This document shows, one piece after another, positions 28,126-37,774 of a DNA stretch of 64,000 bases. The stretch's first letter is position 1. Every line of letters begins with the position of its first letter. A program made the position numbers and the translations under genes. This stretch comes from Gammaproteobacteria bacterium. Its GTDB lineage: Bacteria > Pseudomonadota > Gammaproteobacteria > JAADGQ01. The notes below the pieces were generated by a model. That model was not told where the DNA came from and did not search any database. It worked only from the letters and a program-made list of their open reading frames with translations. Location of the stretch: the NCBI GenBank assembly GCA_021648145.1, contig JAKITI010000003.1, forward strand, positions 1 to 64,000, in the 5' to 3' direction.

Positions 28126-29361
28126 ATGTCAAAAAAATCTGAAAAAAATTTAATAGTCGGTTTGGATATTGGAACTACAAAGGTCGTCGCTATTGTTTGT
28201 GAAGTCGGTGCGGATGGTACGTTAAGTATTATTGGCGAAGGGACTTGTCCTTCACGAGGAATGAAGAAAGGTGTTGTGGTTAACCTGGAATCAACGGCGG
28301 GTTCAATTCAGCGAGCAATAGAAGCGGCTGAATTGATGGCGGGATGCCAGATTAATACCGTTTATGTGGGGATTGCAGGTAATCATATTAGTAGTTTTAA
28401 TTTACAGGGTATGGTGGCTATTCGTGATAAAGAGGTCACGCAAAATGATGTCTCCCGCGTTGTGGATTCGGCCAGCACTTTAAATATGCCGAGTGATCAA
28501 CAGATTATCCATGTGATTCCTCAAGAATATATCATTGATAAACAAGAGGGGATTCATGAACCGATAGGGATGGCTGGCGTGCGCCTGGAAACCAATATTC
28601 ATTTAGTTACCGCAGCATCAGGCGCGGCACAAAATATTGAAAAATGTGTGCATCGTTGTGGTCTTGAAGTTGAAGATCTTATTCTTGAACAGTTAGCTTC
28701 TAGCTGTGCTGTTTTGAGGGAAGATGAGAAAGAACTGGGTGTTTGTCTGGTTGATATTGGTGGTGGAACCACTGATATAGCCGTGTTTGCCAATGGTGCA
28801 ATTCGTCATACAGCGGTGATACCGATCGCAGGAGATCAGGTGACTAATGATATTGCGGTCGCGTTGCGCACGCCGACGAGATACGCTGAAGAGATCAAAG
28901 TTAAACACGCATGCGCTTTAGCGCAGTTGGCTGATCCAGAGAGAGAGATTGAAGTTCCTGCTGTGGGGGATCGGCCTCCACGGATTTTGACCCATCAAAT
29001 ATTGGCTGAAGTTGTGGAGCCACGTTATGAAGAGCTTATGCAGCTAATACAGGCAGAGCTCCGGCGCAGTGGTTATGATGATCTGTTAGGGGCAGGCATT
29101 GTTCTAACAGGGGGAAGTTCCAAGGTAGAGGGGTTGGCGACATTAGCAGAAGAAGTTTTTCATCAGCCAGTACGGATTGGCATTCCTTCGCATGTGTCTG
29201 GTTTGTCAGATGTTGTAAAAAACCCGATTTATGCTACAGCGGTTGGGCTTTTGTTATTTGGTCATCAACAGATGGATCAGGAAGATAGTATGGATAACGT
29301 GAAAAATAGCCATGGTAGTTTTTGGGCAAAAATAAAAAATTGGTTTCACGGTAGTTTTTAG
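28126..29361 (+). CDS. ftsA: Cell division protein FtsA
   Basis: FtsA is the actin-like ATPase that ties FtsZ filaments to the inner membrane. The 411-residue protein shows the phosphate-1 motif IVGLDIGTTKVVAIV, the phosphate-2 region LVDIGGGTTDIAVF, the adenosine motif GIVLTGGSSKVEGL, and a C-terminal amphipathic helix (SFWAKIKNWFHGSF) that serves as membrane anchor. The ATG at 28126 gives the standard N-terminus. It lies 27 bases after ftsQ, one of the few real gaps in the cluster. Confidence 0.97.
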   Translation: MSKKSEKNLIVGLDIGTTKVVAIVCEVGADGTLSIIGEGTCPSRGMKKGVVVNLESTAGSIQRAIEAAELMAGCQINTVYVGIAGNHISSFNLQGMVAIRDKEVTQNDVSRVVDSASTLNMPSDQQIIHVIPQEYIIDKQEGIHEPIGMAGVRLETNIHLVTAASGAAQNIEKCVHRCGLEVEDLILEQLASSCAVLREDEKELGVCLVDIGGGTTDIAVFANGAIRHTAVIPIAGDQVTNDIAVALRTPTRYAEEIKVKHACALAQLADPEREIEVPAVGDRPPRILTHQILAEVVEPRYEELMQLIQAELRRSGYDDLLGAGIVLTGGSSKVEGLATLAEEVFHQPVRIGIPSHVSGLSDVVKNPIYATAVGLLLFGHQQMDQEDSMDNVKNSHGSFWAKIKNWFHGSF

Positions 29362-29417
29362 TGCAGCTCACTTTAAGTGATGGGCTACAATTGTTTTTAG
29401 TTTAAGGGGGATTGAAA

Positions 29418-30659
29418 ATGTTTGAATTCGTAGATACATGTACACAAAGTGCAGTGATCAAAGTGATTGGTGTAGGTGGTGGTGGTGGCAATGCTATTGA
29501 CCATATGGTGCTGGAGGGGATCGATGGGGTTGAGTTTATTAGTGCAAATACCGACGCTCAGGCATTAAAAAACTCTTCCGCAAAAACAATTTTGCAATTG
29601 GGTAACAGTATTACTAAAGGTTTGGGAGCGGGTGCAAACCCTGAAATCGGACGTGAGGCTGCAAAAGAGGATCGTGAACGTATCATGGAAGTTCTTAGCG
29701 GAGCTGATATGGTGTTTTTGACGGCGGGTATGGGCGGAGGAACCGGTACTGGTGGGCTTCCTATTGTTGCTGAGTGTGCAAAAGAGCTCGGTATTTTAAC
29801 GGTCGGTGTTGTGACCAAGCCTTTTCCTTTTGAGGGGCCAAAGCGAGCGTCTATTGCAGATGAAGGGATTGCTGAACTTTCTAAATATGTTGATTCGCTC
29901 ATTATTGTTCCTAACTCTCGTCTACTGGCGGTGCTGGGAAAAAGTGCTTCACTGCTGGATGCCTTTAAAAAAGCAAATGATGTTTTAAAGGATGCAGTGC
30001 AGGGTGTTTCTGAGTTAATTACCAAGCACGGTATGATGAATGTTGATTTTGCCGATGTACGTACGGTTATGTCTGAAATGGGCGTGGCAATGATGGGTTC
30101 TGGAGTCGCACAAGGTGAAAATCGTGCCAAAGAGGCTGTTGAAGCGGCGATGTCGTGCCCATTCCTTGAAAATGTCAACTTGTCAGGTGCTCGCGGTATG
30201 TTGGTCAATATTACTGCAGGCCTGGATATGTCCATGGGTGAGTTTGAAGAGATTGGTAATACCGCCAGAGCGTTGGCATCCGATGGAGCTACGGTTGTTG
30301 TAGGAACCGTTCTAGAACCCGAAATGGAAGATGAGTTGCGTGTAACAATTGTAGCAACTGGGCTTGATAGCTCAGCTCCCAACCGAGTTGAAGAAGAAAA
30401 AGTTGACCTTGTAAATACCAGAGTGGTTAAGAGAAGTGAGCCTGTTACTGTTACGCCGGAAAAACCTGCGCATGAAGTGGTTGCCAAAGTTGAGCTTGAG
30501 ACCGTTCGTTTGAATACTAAAGATGCAGTTAACCATGGTAATCTTGAATTTAGAGCACTTAACTCCAAGAGAGCGTCCAAAGTGAATCAAGATCATCTGG
30601 ATCATGATAACTTGGAATATCTGGAAATCCCAGCATTTTTACGTAGGCAGGCAGATTAA
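29418..30659 (+). CDS. ftsZ: Cell division GTPase FtsZ
   Basis: FtsZ is the tubulin-like GTPase that forms the division ring. The 413-residue protein has [17 protein letters not shown], the tubulin signature [19 protein letters not shown], the synergy loop [15 protein letters not shown], a variable linker (about 320-395), and the conserved C-terminal peptide [14 protein letters not shown] that binds FtsA and ZipA. The ATG at 29418 lies behind an AAGGGGG ribosome site; an in-frame TTG at 29412 is too close to it. Confidence 0.98.
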   Translation: MFEFVDTCTQSAVIKVIGVGGGGGNAIDHMVLEGIDGVEFISANTDAQALKNSSAKTILQLGNSITKGLGAGANPEIGREAAKEDRERIMEVLSGADMVFLTAGMGGGTGTGGLPIVAECAKELGILTVGVVTKPFPFEGPKRASIADEGIAELSKYVDSLIIVPNSRLLAVLGKSASLLDAFKKANDVLKDAVQGVSELITKHGMMNVDFADVRTVMSEMGVAMMGSGVAQGENRAKEAVEAAMSCPFLENVNLSGARGMLVNITAGLDMSMGEFEEIGNTARALASDGATVVVGTVLEPEMEDELRVTIVATGLDSSAPNRVEEEKVDLVNTRVVKRSEPVTVTPEKPAHEVVAKVELETVRLNTKDAVNHGNLEFRALNSKRASKVNQDHLDHDNLEYLEIPAFLRRQAD

Positions 30660-30696
30660 GGAATATTAGGTTTAACTAGAGGTGTGTGCTAACATT

Positions 30697-30724
30697 TTGC
30701 GGGTTTTTTAGGCTTGGTTATAAC
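30697..30724 (+). promoter_or_regulatory. Probable sigma-70 promoter for lpxC
   Basis: TTGCGG at 30697-30702 and TATAAC at 30719-30724 are separated by 16 bases and lie about 40 bases upstream of the lpxC start. This fits an lpxC-specific promoter in addition to read-through from ftsZ. It is a consensus match by eye only. Confidence 0.45.
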
Positions 30725-30764
30725 TGTATATACTTAAACTCTGATTGCTGTGAGGATGTTGGCA

Positions 30765-31676
30765 ATGATCAAACAACGAACACTGAAAAATACGATTCGA
30801 GCCACAGGAATTGGGTTGCACACAGGCGAGAAAGTGTATCTGACTTTGAAGCCTGCTGCTGCAGATACCGGTATTGTATTTCGCCGTGTTGATTTTGATG
30901 TGCCCGTTGAAATAACAGCATGTCCTGAAAATGTTGGGGATACACAGCTTTCGACAACCTTAATTAAAGGTGATGTGCGTATTTCTACTGTGGAGCACCT
31001 ATTGTCGGCCCTGTCAGGCTTGGGTATTGATAATGCTTATATAGAATTAAGTGCATCTGAAGTGCCTATTATGGATGGCAGTGCTGGGCCGTTTGTATTT
31101 TTAATTCAATCTGCCGGTATTGCGGAGCAAGATACGCCTAAGCAGTTTATTCGTATTAAAAAATCTATCACGGTTCATGATGGTGAAAAATGGGCAAAGT
31201 TTACCCCTTTTAATGGCTTTAAAGTCTCATTTTCAATTGACTTTGATCACCCTGCTTTTCGAGGTCGAGCGCAGAAAGCTGAGGTGGATTTTTCCTCAAC
31301 AGCTTTTGTTAAAGAGGTGAGTCGTGCACGTACTTTTGGCTTTATGCGTGACTTGGAAATGCTGCAAAAAAATAAATTAGCATTGGGTGGTAGCTCGGAT
31401 AATGCCATAGTTATGGATGAGCAACGCATTTTAAACGAGGATGGCCTTCGTTACGATGATGAGTTTGTAAAGCATAAAGTGCTTGATGCGATTGGTGATC
31501 TCTATTTACTCGGACATAGCTTGATTGGTGAATTTACAGGCTATAAGTCGGGGCACCATTTAAATAATAAATTGTTGCGTGCATTGGTGTCAGATGAAAG
31601 TGCTTGGGAAATGGTCACTTTTAAAGACGATGAACACGCACCTGTTCAATATATGCCGGCAATGAATGAGTTGTAG
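30765..31676 (+). CDS. lpxC: UDP-3-O-acyl-N-acetylglucosamine deacetylase LpxC
   Basis: LpxC is the zinc enzyme that commits UDP-acyl-GlcNAc to lipid A synthesis. The 303-residue protein begins [21 protein letters not shown] and contains the zinc ligands in [12 protein letters not shown] and [28 protein letters not shown] carries the catalytic His. The ATG at 30765 matches the usual N-terminus and sits nine bases behind GAGG; ATG 30756 and GTG 30750 are alternatives. It ends the dcw run, 12 bases before the convergent dciA stop. Confidence 0.96.
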   Translation: MIKQRTLKNTIRATGIGLHTGEKVYLTLKPAAADTGIVFRRVDFDVPVEITACPENVGDTQLSTTLIKGDVRISTVEHLLSALSGLGIDNAYIELSASEVPIMDGSAGPFVFLIQSAGIAEQDTPKQFIRIKKSITVHDGEKWAKFTPFNGFKVSFSIDFDHPAFRGRAQKAEVDFSSTAFVKEVSRARTFGFMRDLEMLQKNKLALGGSSDNAIVMDEQRILNEDGLRYDDEFVKHKVLDAIGDLYLLGHSLIGEFTGYKSGHHLNNKLLRALVSDESAWEMVTFKDDEHAPVQYMPAMNEL

Positions 31677-31688
31677 CGGGTTATTATG

Positions 31689-32153
31689 TTACCCCAGGCT
31701 GTTTCGACCTCGGTTTGATAGCCTTTTAAGTGCGGCTTTTAAGGTTTTATCTTGTGTGCTATTGGCTGCTTGTGCGATGAGGTGAGCACTCTCGCTGGAC
31801 ATATGTACGACTCTTATTTGCTCATCCTCGACATGATATTCCCGAGGTCGGGTTTTGATTCGTACTGAGTTTAGCTGCTGCAGTTCTGGGCGTTTTTTCA
31901 TATGAGCCAGAATGGTGGGAAGGTAGAATCGAACCTTGGTGCTCCAAGCGGGCGAGTCTGTAATGAGTACAAGATTCATATTGCTACGGTTCATTTTAAT
32001 GTTGGCAACTTGGCAATGAGGTGCAACGGCCTCTGGTAAAATAGTGCGTAAATAACGGGTCAGTTCATTTAAATAACTGGCACGATCAAGTAGCCCTTTA
32101 ATCTCCTTTGATGAGCCGAAGAGTAGTTTGTTGATCGGTTTTGGTGATTTCAT
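31689..32153 (-). CDS. dciA: DciA-like DUF721 protein (probable replicative helicase loader)
   Basis: This 154-residue basic protein resembles the DUF721/DciA family. DciA loads or activates the replicative helicase DnaB in bacteria that lack DnaC. The conserved core is seen around LTRYLRTILPEAVAPHCQVANIK and LVLITDSPAWSTKVRFYLPTIL, the KH-like fold of the family. Its place between lpxC and secA on the opposite strand is the standard gammaproteobacterial position for this gene. The C-terminal third is variable. Confidence 0.82.
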   Translation of the reverse strand: MKSPKPINKLLFGSSKEIKGLLDRASYLNELTRYLRTILPEAVAPHCQVANIKMNRSNMNLVLITDSPAWSTKVRFYLPTILAHMKKRPELQQLNSVRIKTRPREYHVEDEQIRVVHMSSESAHLIAQAANSTQDKTLKAALKRLSNRGRNSLG

Positions 32154-32245
32154 ACGGACTGTTTGCTTTTCAAGGGTTGAGATTTATAGCTCTGCCTATA
32201 TAGAGATATTAATAAATATAACTTTTTTGGATATTGGTCAATTAA

Positions 32246-34981
32246 ATGATAAGCGGATTTTTTAGTAAAGTTTTTGGCAACCGTAATGAGCGGTTATTAA
32301 AAAAGATTCGAAAAACGGTTGAAAAGATTAATGTGTTTGAAGACGCATACGTTGAACTATCTGACCAGGAACTGCAAGAAAAAACGCCGATACTTAAGCA
32401 GCGTCTGGAAAGTGGTGAAACGCTGGACGATATCCTACCCGAGGCTTTTGCCGTCGTGCGTGAAGCGAGTAAACGGGTGCTGAATATGCGCCATTTTGAT
32501 GTGCAGCTCATCGGAGCGGTTGTGCTGCATGAGGGTAAAATCTCGGAAATGGGTACGGGTGAAGGTAAAACGCTGATGGCGACATTGGTAGTTTACTTAA
32601 ATGCACTGCTGGGCAAAGGTGTTCATGTTGTTACTGTCAATGATTATTTGGCTCAGCGCGATGCGACATGGATGATGCCTCTGTATGAATTCTTAGGTTT
32701 AACCACTGGCATTATTCTTTCGGGTCAGGATTCTGAAACTAAACGTGCGGCTTACGCTTCGGATATTACATACGGCACCAATAATGAGTTTGGCTTCGAC
32801 TATCTGCGCGACAATATGGCTTTTAGCCCAGAAGATAAGGTTCAGAGAGAGCCGTTTTTTGCCATTATTGACGAAGTAGATTCAATTTTAATTGATGAAG
32901 CACGTACGCCACTGATTATTTCTGGTCCTGCGGAAGATAGCTCGGAACTCTATAAAAAAATTAACGAACTGATTCCCAAGCTGACTGAACAGGAAAAGCA
33001 AGAAGGTAGTCAAGAGGGCGAGGAGAATGATGGGCCAGGTGATTACTCACTTGATGAAAAAAGTCGCCAGGTTCACCTCACCGAAGAAGGGCATGAACGT
33101 ATTGAAAATATGCTTTTGGATGCAGGCTTATTACAGGAAGGTGAAAGTCTTTACGACACGTCAAATATCAGCTTGATGCACCATATTAATGCTGGATTGC
33201 GTGCTTATACCTTGTTTCAGCGAGACGTACATTATTTGGTACAAAATAAGAAGGTTGTGATAGTTGATGAGTTTACTGGGCGTACCATGCCGGGACGACG
33301 TTGGTCTGATGGTCAGCATCAAGCGGTAGAAGCCAAAGAAGGTGTGCCGATTCAGCATGAAAATCAGACGTTGGCATCCATTACATTTCAAAATTACTTC
33401 CGCCTTTATGACAAATTGGGGGGGATGACAGGCACAGCCGACACCGAAGCATTTGAGTTTCAGCAAATTTATAGTTTGGAGGTGGTCATTATTCCGCCTA
33501 ACCGTCCCAATGCTCGAATTGATATGGGGGATTCGATTTATCTGACGACGAAAGAAAAATATGTAGCAATGGCTGAGGAGATTCGTACATGTATCTCGAA
33601 TGGCCAGCCTGTACTCGTCGGAACCGCATCCATTGAAAGCTCTGAAATTCTATCGGACTTATTGAAAAAAGAAAAAATAAAACACAGCGTACTCAACGCT
33701 AAGCATCATGCTCAGGAAGCTGAAATCATTGCGCAGGCAGGCAGACCCGGTATATTGACAATTGCAACCAATATGGCCGGTCGAGGTACAGATATTGTGC
33801 TCGGTGGAAATCTTGAGGTCGAAATTTCTGAATTAAAAAATCCGGATGATCAAGCCGCCGTCGAACGTTTACGTGAAGCGTGGGAAGAGCGTCACCAACA
33901 AGTGCTGGATAGTGGCGGTTTGCATATTATTAGTACTGAACGCCATGAGTCTCGCCGTATTGATAACCAGTTACGCGGTCGCTCGGGTCGTCAAGGGGAT
34001 CCAGGTTCCAGCCATTTTTACTTGTCACTTGAAGACAGTTTGATGCGTATTTTTGCTTCGGGGCGTATTTCGACACTGATGCAAAAACTAGGGCTTGAAG
34101 CGGGTGAATCTATAGAGCACCCTTGGGTTTCAAAAGCCATTGAAAATGCTCAGCGTAAAGTCGAGGGGCACAACTTCGATACGCGTAAACAACTGTTGGA
34201 ATATGACGATGTTGCAAGTGATCAACGTAAAGTCATTTACGAACAGCGCAATGAGTTGATGGCTTCTGAAGATGTTAGCGAAATGATTGACGTGATGCGT
34301 CAGGATGTTGCAACTGCGCTTGTTAATGATTATATACCGCTTCAAAGTATGGAAGAGCAATGGGATGTTCCCGGTCTGGAGGCAGCGATTGAGCGTGAAT
34401 TTGGAGCAAAATTTGATATCCGAGGTTGGTTGGATGCGGATGATGATTTGCATGAAGAGACGTTGCGAAGCAAAATATCGGATGAGTTGCTCAAGATACA
34501 TCAGGAAAAAGAATCTGGAGCAGGAACGCAAGTGCTGCGTCACTTTGAAAAGGCGGTGATGTTACAGGTATTGGATAATCTTTGGAAAGAGCACTTGGCA
34601 GCGATGGATCACTTGCGTCAGGGTGTTCATTTAAGAGGTTATGCGCAGAAAGACCCTAAACAAGAGTTTAAACGTGAAGCTTTTGAAATGTTTGGTCTGT
34701 TGCTTGATCGTATCAAGCATGAAGTTGTTAGTATTGTTTCAAAAGTGCAGGTGAATACCGAAGCCGATGTTGCAGCGATAGAAGAGCAGCGCCGTATGGA
34801 TATGGCCAGTGGTTCAATGGAAATGCAGCATGAACAGACGACTGCGATGGCTTCTGATGATGCTGTTGGTGAAAGTGGTGATGATACCTTTGTACGAAAA
34901 GATCGCAAAGTTGGGCGTAATGAGCCTTGCCCGTGTGGGTCAGGTAAAAAATATAAACAATGCCATGGGCGATTAAGTTAA
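32246..34981 (+). CDS. secA: Preprotein translocase ATPase SecA
   Basis: SecA drives secretory proteins through SecYEG. The 911-residue protein has the Walker A region [13 protein letters not shown], the DEAD-type [19 protein letters not shown], the preprotein crosslinking domain, the second nucleotide domain with [14 protein letters not shown] and [15 protein letters not shown], the helical scaffold, and the C-terminal zinc-binding SEC-C motif ([15 protein letters not shown]) that contacts SecB. An acidic insertion rich in Glu lies at about 250-270. No secM-like arrest peptide is recognisable upstream. argJ begins eight bases after the stop. Confidence 0.97.
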   Translation: MISGFFSKVFGNRNERLLKKIRKTVEKINVFEDAYVELSDQELQEKTPILKQRLESGETLDDILPEAFAVVREASKRVLNMRHFDVQLIGAVVLHEGKISEMGTGEGKTLMATLVVYLNALLGKGVHVVTVNDYLAQRDATWMMPLYEFLGLTTGIILSGQDSETKRAAYASDITYGTNNEFGFDYLRDNMAFSPEDKVQREPFFAIIDEVDSILIDEARTPLIISGPAEDSSELYKKINELIPKLTEQEKQEGSQEGEENDGPGDYSLDEKSRQVHLTEEGHERIENMLLDAGLLQEGESLYDTSNISLMHHINAGLRAYTLFQRDVHYLVQNKKVVIVDEFTGRTMPGRRWSDGQHQAVEAKEGVPIQHENQTLASITFQNYFRLYDKLGGMTGTADTEAFEFQQIYSLEVVIIPPNRPNARIDMGDSIYLTTKEKYVAMAEEIRTCISNGQPVLVGTASIESSEILSDLLKKEKIKHSVLNAKHHAQEAEIIAQAGRPGILTIATNMAGRGTDIVLGGNLEVEISELKNPDDQAAVERLREAWEERHQQVLDSGGLHIISTERHESRRIDNQLRGRSGRQGDPGSSHFYLSLEDSLMRIFASGRISTLMQKLGLEAGESIEHPWVSKAIENAQRKVEGHNFDTRKQLLEYDDVASDQRKVIYEQRNELMASEDVSEMIDVMRQDVATALVNDYIPLQSMEEQWDVPGLEAAIEREFGAKFDIRGWLDADDDLHEETLRSKISDELLKIHQEKESGAGTQVLRHFEKAVMLQVLDNLWKEHLAAMDHLRQGVHLRGYAQKDPKQEFKREAFEMFGLLLDRIKHEVVSIVSKVQVNTEADVAAIEEQRRMDMASGSMEMQHEQTTAMASDDAVGESGDDTFVRKDRKVGRNEPCPCGSGKKYKQCHGRLS

Positions 34982-34988
34982 GAATAAA

Positions 34989-36209
34989 ATGGCTGTTGGA
35001 TTAACTGGGTTATCAAAATTATTGCCTGTTGAAGGCATACGTTTAAGTGCGGTTAATGCTGGAATCAAGCAAACAGAGCGTGCTGATGTTGTGCTTGTAG
35101 AACTTGCGACAGGGGCGCGAACAGCCGCTGTTTTTACACAAAATGCTTTCTGTGCAGCTCCTGTTATTGTTGCACGCCAGCATTTAGAGTCAGATAATCC
35201 ACGGTTTTTATTGATTAATTCTGGTAATGCCAATGCTGGAACGGGTGATGCGGGGCTGGTAGATGCACATCTTTGCTGTGATGGCATAGCAGCCGCTGCA
35301 AATTGCCAATCAACTCAGGTATTGCCATTCTCAACGGGTGTGATTGGTGAGCCACTGCCTGTGGCTAAAATTCAGGCTCAGTTTGCAGCTTTGGTCGATA
35401 AGTTATCGGCAGATTCCTGGTGTGATGCTGCACATGGCATCATGACAACGGATACTGTAGCAAAAGGTCTGTCTCGGCAGATAGAGATTGATGGGCATCA
35501 AATTACGGTGACGGGTATTGCTAAAGGGTCTGGAATGATTCGCCCAGATATGGCGACAATGCTGGCCTATATCGCAACCGATGCAACTGTTTCCCAAGAG
35601 CTTTTACAGCACTGTCTGGAAGCTGCTGTCTCAGGCTCTTTTAATAGCATTACGATAGATGGAGATACATCAACGAACGATGCCTGTGTGTTGATGGCGA
35701 CAGGTAAAAGTACTCTTCCTGAAGTAGTGGGTAAAACTTCAAAAGCGTACACTCTTCTAGAAAAAACAGTCAGAGAAGTATGTGAATATTTAGCCGCGTC
35801 AATTATTCGTGACGGTGAAGGGAGTACAAAGTTTGTCACAATAGAAGTGCTTGAAGGGCAAAGTGAAGCAGAGTGTCGCAAGGTTGCTTATACTGTTGCA
35901 CAATCTCCACTTGTTAAAACTGCGCTGTTTGCCAGTGACCCTAATTGGGGGCGAATACTGGCTGCGGTCGGGCGCTCAGGTGTGGTTGATCTTGATGTGG
36001 ATTTAATATCAATATATCTGGGCAAAGTCTGTATTGTTCGTCAAGGCTCCCGTGCCGCCGAGTATACTGAGTCTGCAGGTGTTGCTGTGATGGCGAGTGA
36101 TGAAATTATTATACGGATTAATTTGGGTAGAGGCCATGCTCAAGCGCGAGTCTGGACGAATGATCTCTCCTATGACTATGTACGTATTAATGCGGAATAT
36201 CGAACTTAA
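34989..36209 (+). CDS. argJ: Glutamate N-acetyltransferase/amino-acid acetyltransferase ArgJ
   Basis: ArgJ transfers the acetyl group of N-acetylornithine to glutamate, recycling acetyl in arginine synthesis; bifunctional forms also use acetyl-CoA. The 406-residue precursor is self-cleaved before a Thr, and the site is visible in KGSGMIRPDMATMLAYIATDA. Other marks are the early VFTQNAFCAAPV, LINSGNANAGTG, MTTDTVAK, SFNSITIDGDTSTND and the C-terminal ASDPNWGRILAAVGRSG. Which form this is cannot be told from sequence alone. Placement just after secA is common in gammaproteobacteria. Confidence 0.95.
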   Translation: MAVGLTGLSKLLPVEGIRLSAVNAGIKQTERADVVLVELATGARTAAVFTQNAFCAAPVIVARQHLESDNPRFLLINSGNANAGTGDAGLVDAHLCCDGIAAAANCQSTQVLPFSTGVIGEPLPVAKIQAQFAALVDKLSADSWCDAAHGIMTTDTVAKGLSRQIEIDGHQITVTGIAKGSGMIRPDMATMLAYIATDATVSQELLQHCLEAAVSGSFNSITIDGDTSTNDACVLMATGKSTLPEVVGKTSKAYTLLEKTVREVCEYLAASIIRDGEGSTKFVTIEVLEGQSEAECRKVAYTVAQSPLVKTALFASDPNWGRILAAVGRSGVVDLDVDLISIYLGKVCIVRQGSRAAEYTESAGVAVMASDEIIIRINLGRGHAQARVWTNDLSYDYVRINAEYRT

Positions 36210-36266
36210 ATCCGATTATTGTAAAATTTATTAATTCTTAATATTGGCTGAGACAGGAGATAAATA

Positions 36267-37082
36267 ATGGATATGACGGCTATATTGATCGCGGTGGCTT
36301 GTTTGGTCATTGGAATGATTATTGGTGGCTTTATTGGAGCATCATTAAGCAAGTCGGCAAAAGAAACTAAAGGATTGCGCCGTGAGTTGGATCAGGTGCG
36401 TGATGAGTTAGGAACCTATAAAAAACAGGTCAGACAGCACTTTTCTCGTACCTCTGAACTCGTTAACAATATGACAAGTAGTTACCGAGCAGTACATGAA
36501 CATTTGGCAAGCAGCGCTCAAGACCTATGTGATGGCTCTGTTGCAAATCTCGATTTGGCAACACCGGAGCTGCTAGTATCTTCTAATTCTGATAAAAAAT
36601 CTGGGCTGGAAAGTGCAGCAACGACATCAAAAACAGAAGCTAAAGAGAATCTGGCAGTAAAAGTACAAGCAGCAAGTGGAGCCGCCGCTTACGATGCTAG
36701 AACACTGTTTGAAAAAATTGGGGGTGACTCTAAAGTTGCAGTGGCGACTGATATATTTATTGAAAAACTGTCATCGGATGAGCGGACTAAAGAGGTTTAT
36801 AATTCTGTTTCAAAATCACAGCATAAGGCATTTCTAACCTTTGCTTTTGGTGGAACAGATGATTATAGAGAAAAGGATCTAAAAAATCTTAATAATGCAC
36901 ATTTTGATGTCGTGATGGAGCACTTGAACTCAACATTGAGTGGGTTGGGTATGTCTCCTAACTTAACCACCGAAGTGTTGAATTTAGTTCGATCAGTACA
37001 CCCCACGGTTGATGAAAAAATAGCAGTTGATGGAGTTGCAAAAGCTTCCCTTAAAAATGAGACTCCACAAGTCTACCATTAA
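36267..37082 (+). CDS. ZapG/YhcB-like (DUF1043) membrane protein fused to a truncated-globin domain
   Basis: This 271-residue protein joins two families. Residues 4-27 are one membrane helix (IAVACLVIGMIIGGFIG), followed at about 30-90 by a coiled coil with the DUF1043 pattern (QVRQHFSRTSELVNNM, then YRAVHEHLASSAQDL) known from ZapG/YhcB, an inner-membrane protein linking envelope growth and division. After a polar linker (91-145) comes a group I truncated-haemoglobin-like domain (146-250: LFEKIGGDSKVAVATDIF, HKAFLTFAFGG, HFDVVMEHLNSTLSGLG). Compared with the intact globin at 54380, about ten residues are missing between FGG and HFD, including the proximal (F8) His, and the B10 Tyr is replaced by Ile165. 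It may therefore be haem-free. It follows argJ by 57 bases and its end overlaps the convergent folA by four. Confidence 0.8.
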   Translation: MDMTAILIAVACLVIGMIIGGFIGASLSKSAKETKGLRRELDQVRDELGTYKKQVRQHFSRTSELVNNMTSSYRAVHEHLASSAQDLCDGSVANLDLATPELLVSSNSDKKSGLESAATTSKTEAKENLAVKVQAASGAAAYDARTLFEKIGGDSKVAVATDIFIEKLSSDERTKEVYNSVSKSQHKAFLTFAFGGTDDYREKDLKNLNNAHFDVVMEHLNSTLSGLGMSPNLTTEVLNLVRSVHPTVDEKIAVDGVAKASLKNETPQVYH

Positions 37083-37573
37083 GGTTTATGGTTTTTATCC
37101 ATGACTAAAAAGCTATAGTCATACGCGTTACGTTCGTCTGCCTCATGGTCTGTACGTTCTATCAAAGACCACTCCTGTGGGTTAAATTCAGGAAAGTAAG
37201 AGTCTCCTTCAAAATCGGCATGCACTCTTGTTAAATAAAAACGCTGTGCGAGTGGTAATACTTGTTTGTAGAGTGATGCTCCGCCGATGATCATCACCTC
37301 TTTTGTCGCCCCTGTTTGCTGCAATGCTTCTTCAATAGAGTGAGCCACTATGCACCCTTCGGCATGAAAATCTAAATCTCGGGTGATAATGATATTGGTG
37401 CGCCCAGGCAGCGGTTTACCGATAGATTCGTAGGTCTTACGCCCCATGATAATGGGTTTTCCCATCGTTGTACTTCGGAAAAACTTCATGTCAGCAGGAA
37501 GCTTCCAAGGAAGTTGATTGTTAATGCCGATGACTCGGTCATTTCCCGTAGCGGCGATAATTGAGATGATCAT
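37079..37573 (-). CDS. folA: Dihydrofolate reductase
   Basis: FolA reduces dihydrofolate to tetrahydrofolate with NADPH and is the target of trimethoprim. The 164-residue protein has the usual length and motifs: IISIIAATGNDRVIGINNQLPW at the N-terminus, LPADMKFFRSTTMGKPIIMG with the catalytic acidic residue, RKTYESIGKPLPGRTNIIIT, and MIIGGASLYKQVLP with the nicotinamide-binding glycines. It is transcribed away from the flagellin gene and its stop overlaps the end of the DUF1043-globin gene by four bases. Confidence 0.96.
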   Translation of the reverse strand: MIISIIAATGNDRVIGINNQLPWKLPADMKFFRSTTMGKPIIMGRKTYESIGKPLPGRTNIIITRDLDFHAEGCIVAHSIEEALQQTGATKEVMIIGGASLYKQVLPLAQRFYLTRVHADFEGDSYFPEFNPQEWSLIERTDHEADERNAYDYSFLVMDKNHKP

Positions 37574-37641
37574 ATATAACTTTCCAGTGTATTGTTTGAA
37601 TTCAGTTAATACCCCGTCAGCTTATTGTGGGGTCGTTTTAT

Positions 37642-37669
37642 TAAAGTTTAATCTTCCTGTTTCCGATAG
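37642..37669 (+). promoter_or_regulatory. Sigma-28 (FliA) promoter of fliC
   Basis: TAAAGTTT (37642-37649) and TCCGATAG (37662-37669), 12 bases apart, closely match the sigma-28 consensus (TAAAGTTT, 11-12 bases, GCCGATAA). They sit about 105 bases upstream of the flagellin start, as expected for a late flagellar gene. Confidence 0.75.
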
Positions 37670-37774
37670 ATCTTTCGGGAGCGGTGAATACTTACTTGTT
37701 GAGTATATCCGCTAAAATTTTAACCTTCAGTGCCTTTATTGCCGTTCGGCTAGGGTGCTTATAGGAGATATCAC

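Noticed and set aside
29558-30580. A 340-codon open frame on the minus strand opposite ftsZ
   Set aside because: Its product is Ser/Thr/Pro-rich with no family features, and it mirrors the codon pattern of ftsZ; it is an antisense shadow.
37075-37096. Hairpin ACCAT...ATGGT followed by TTTTAT at the end of the DUF1043-globin gene
   Set aside because: Only a five-base AT-rich stem; too weak to call a terminator.
37611-37633. ACCCC...GGGGT hairpin upstream of the fliC promoter
   Set aside because: Five-base stem with a 13-base loop and no clear U-run; likely chance.
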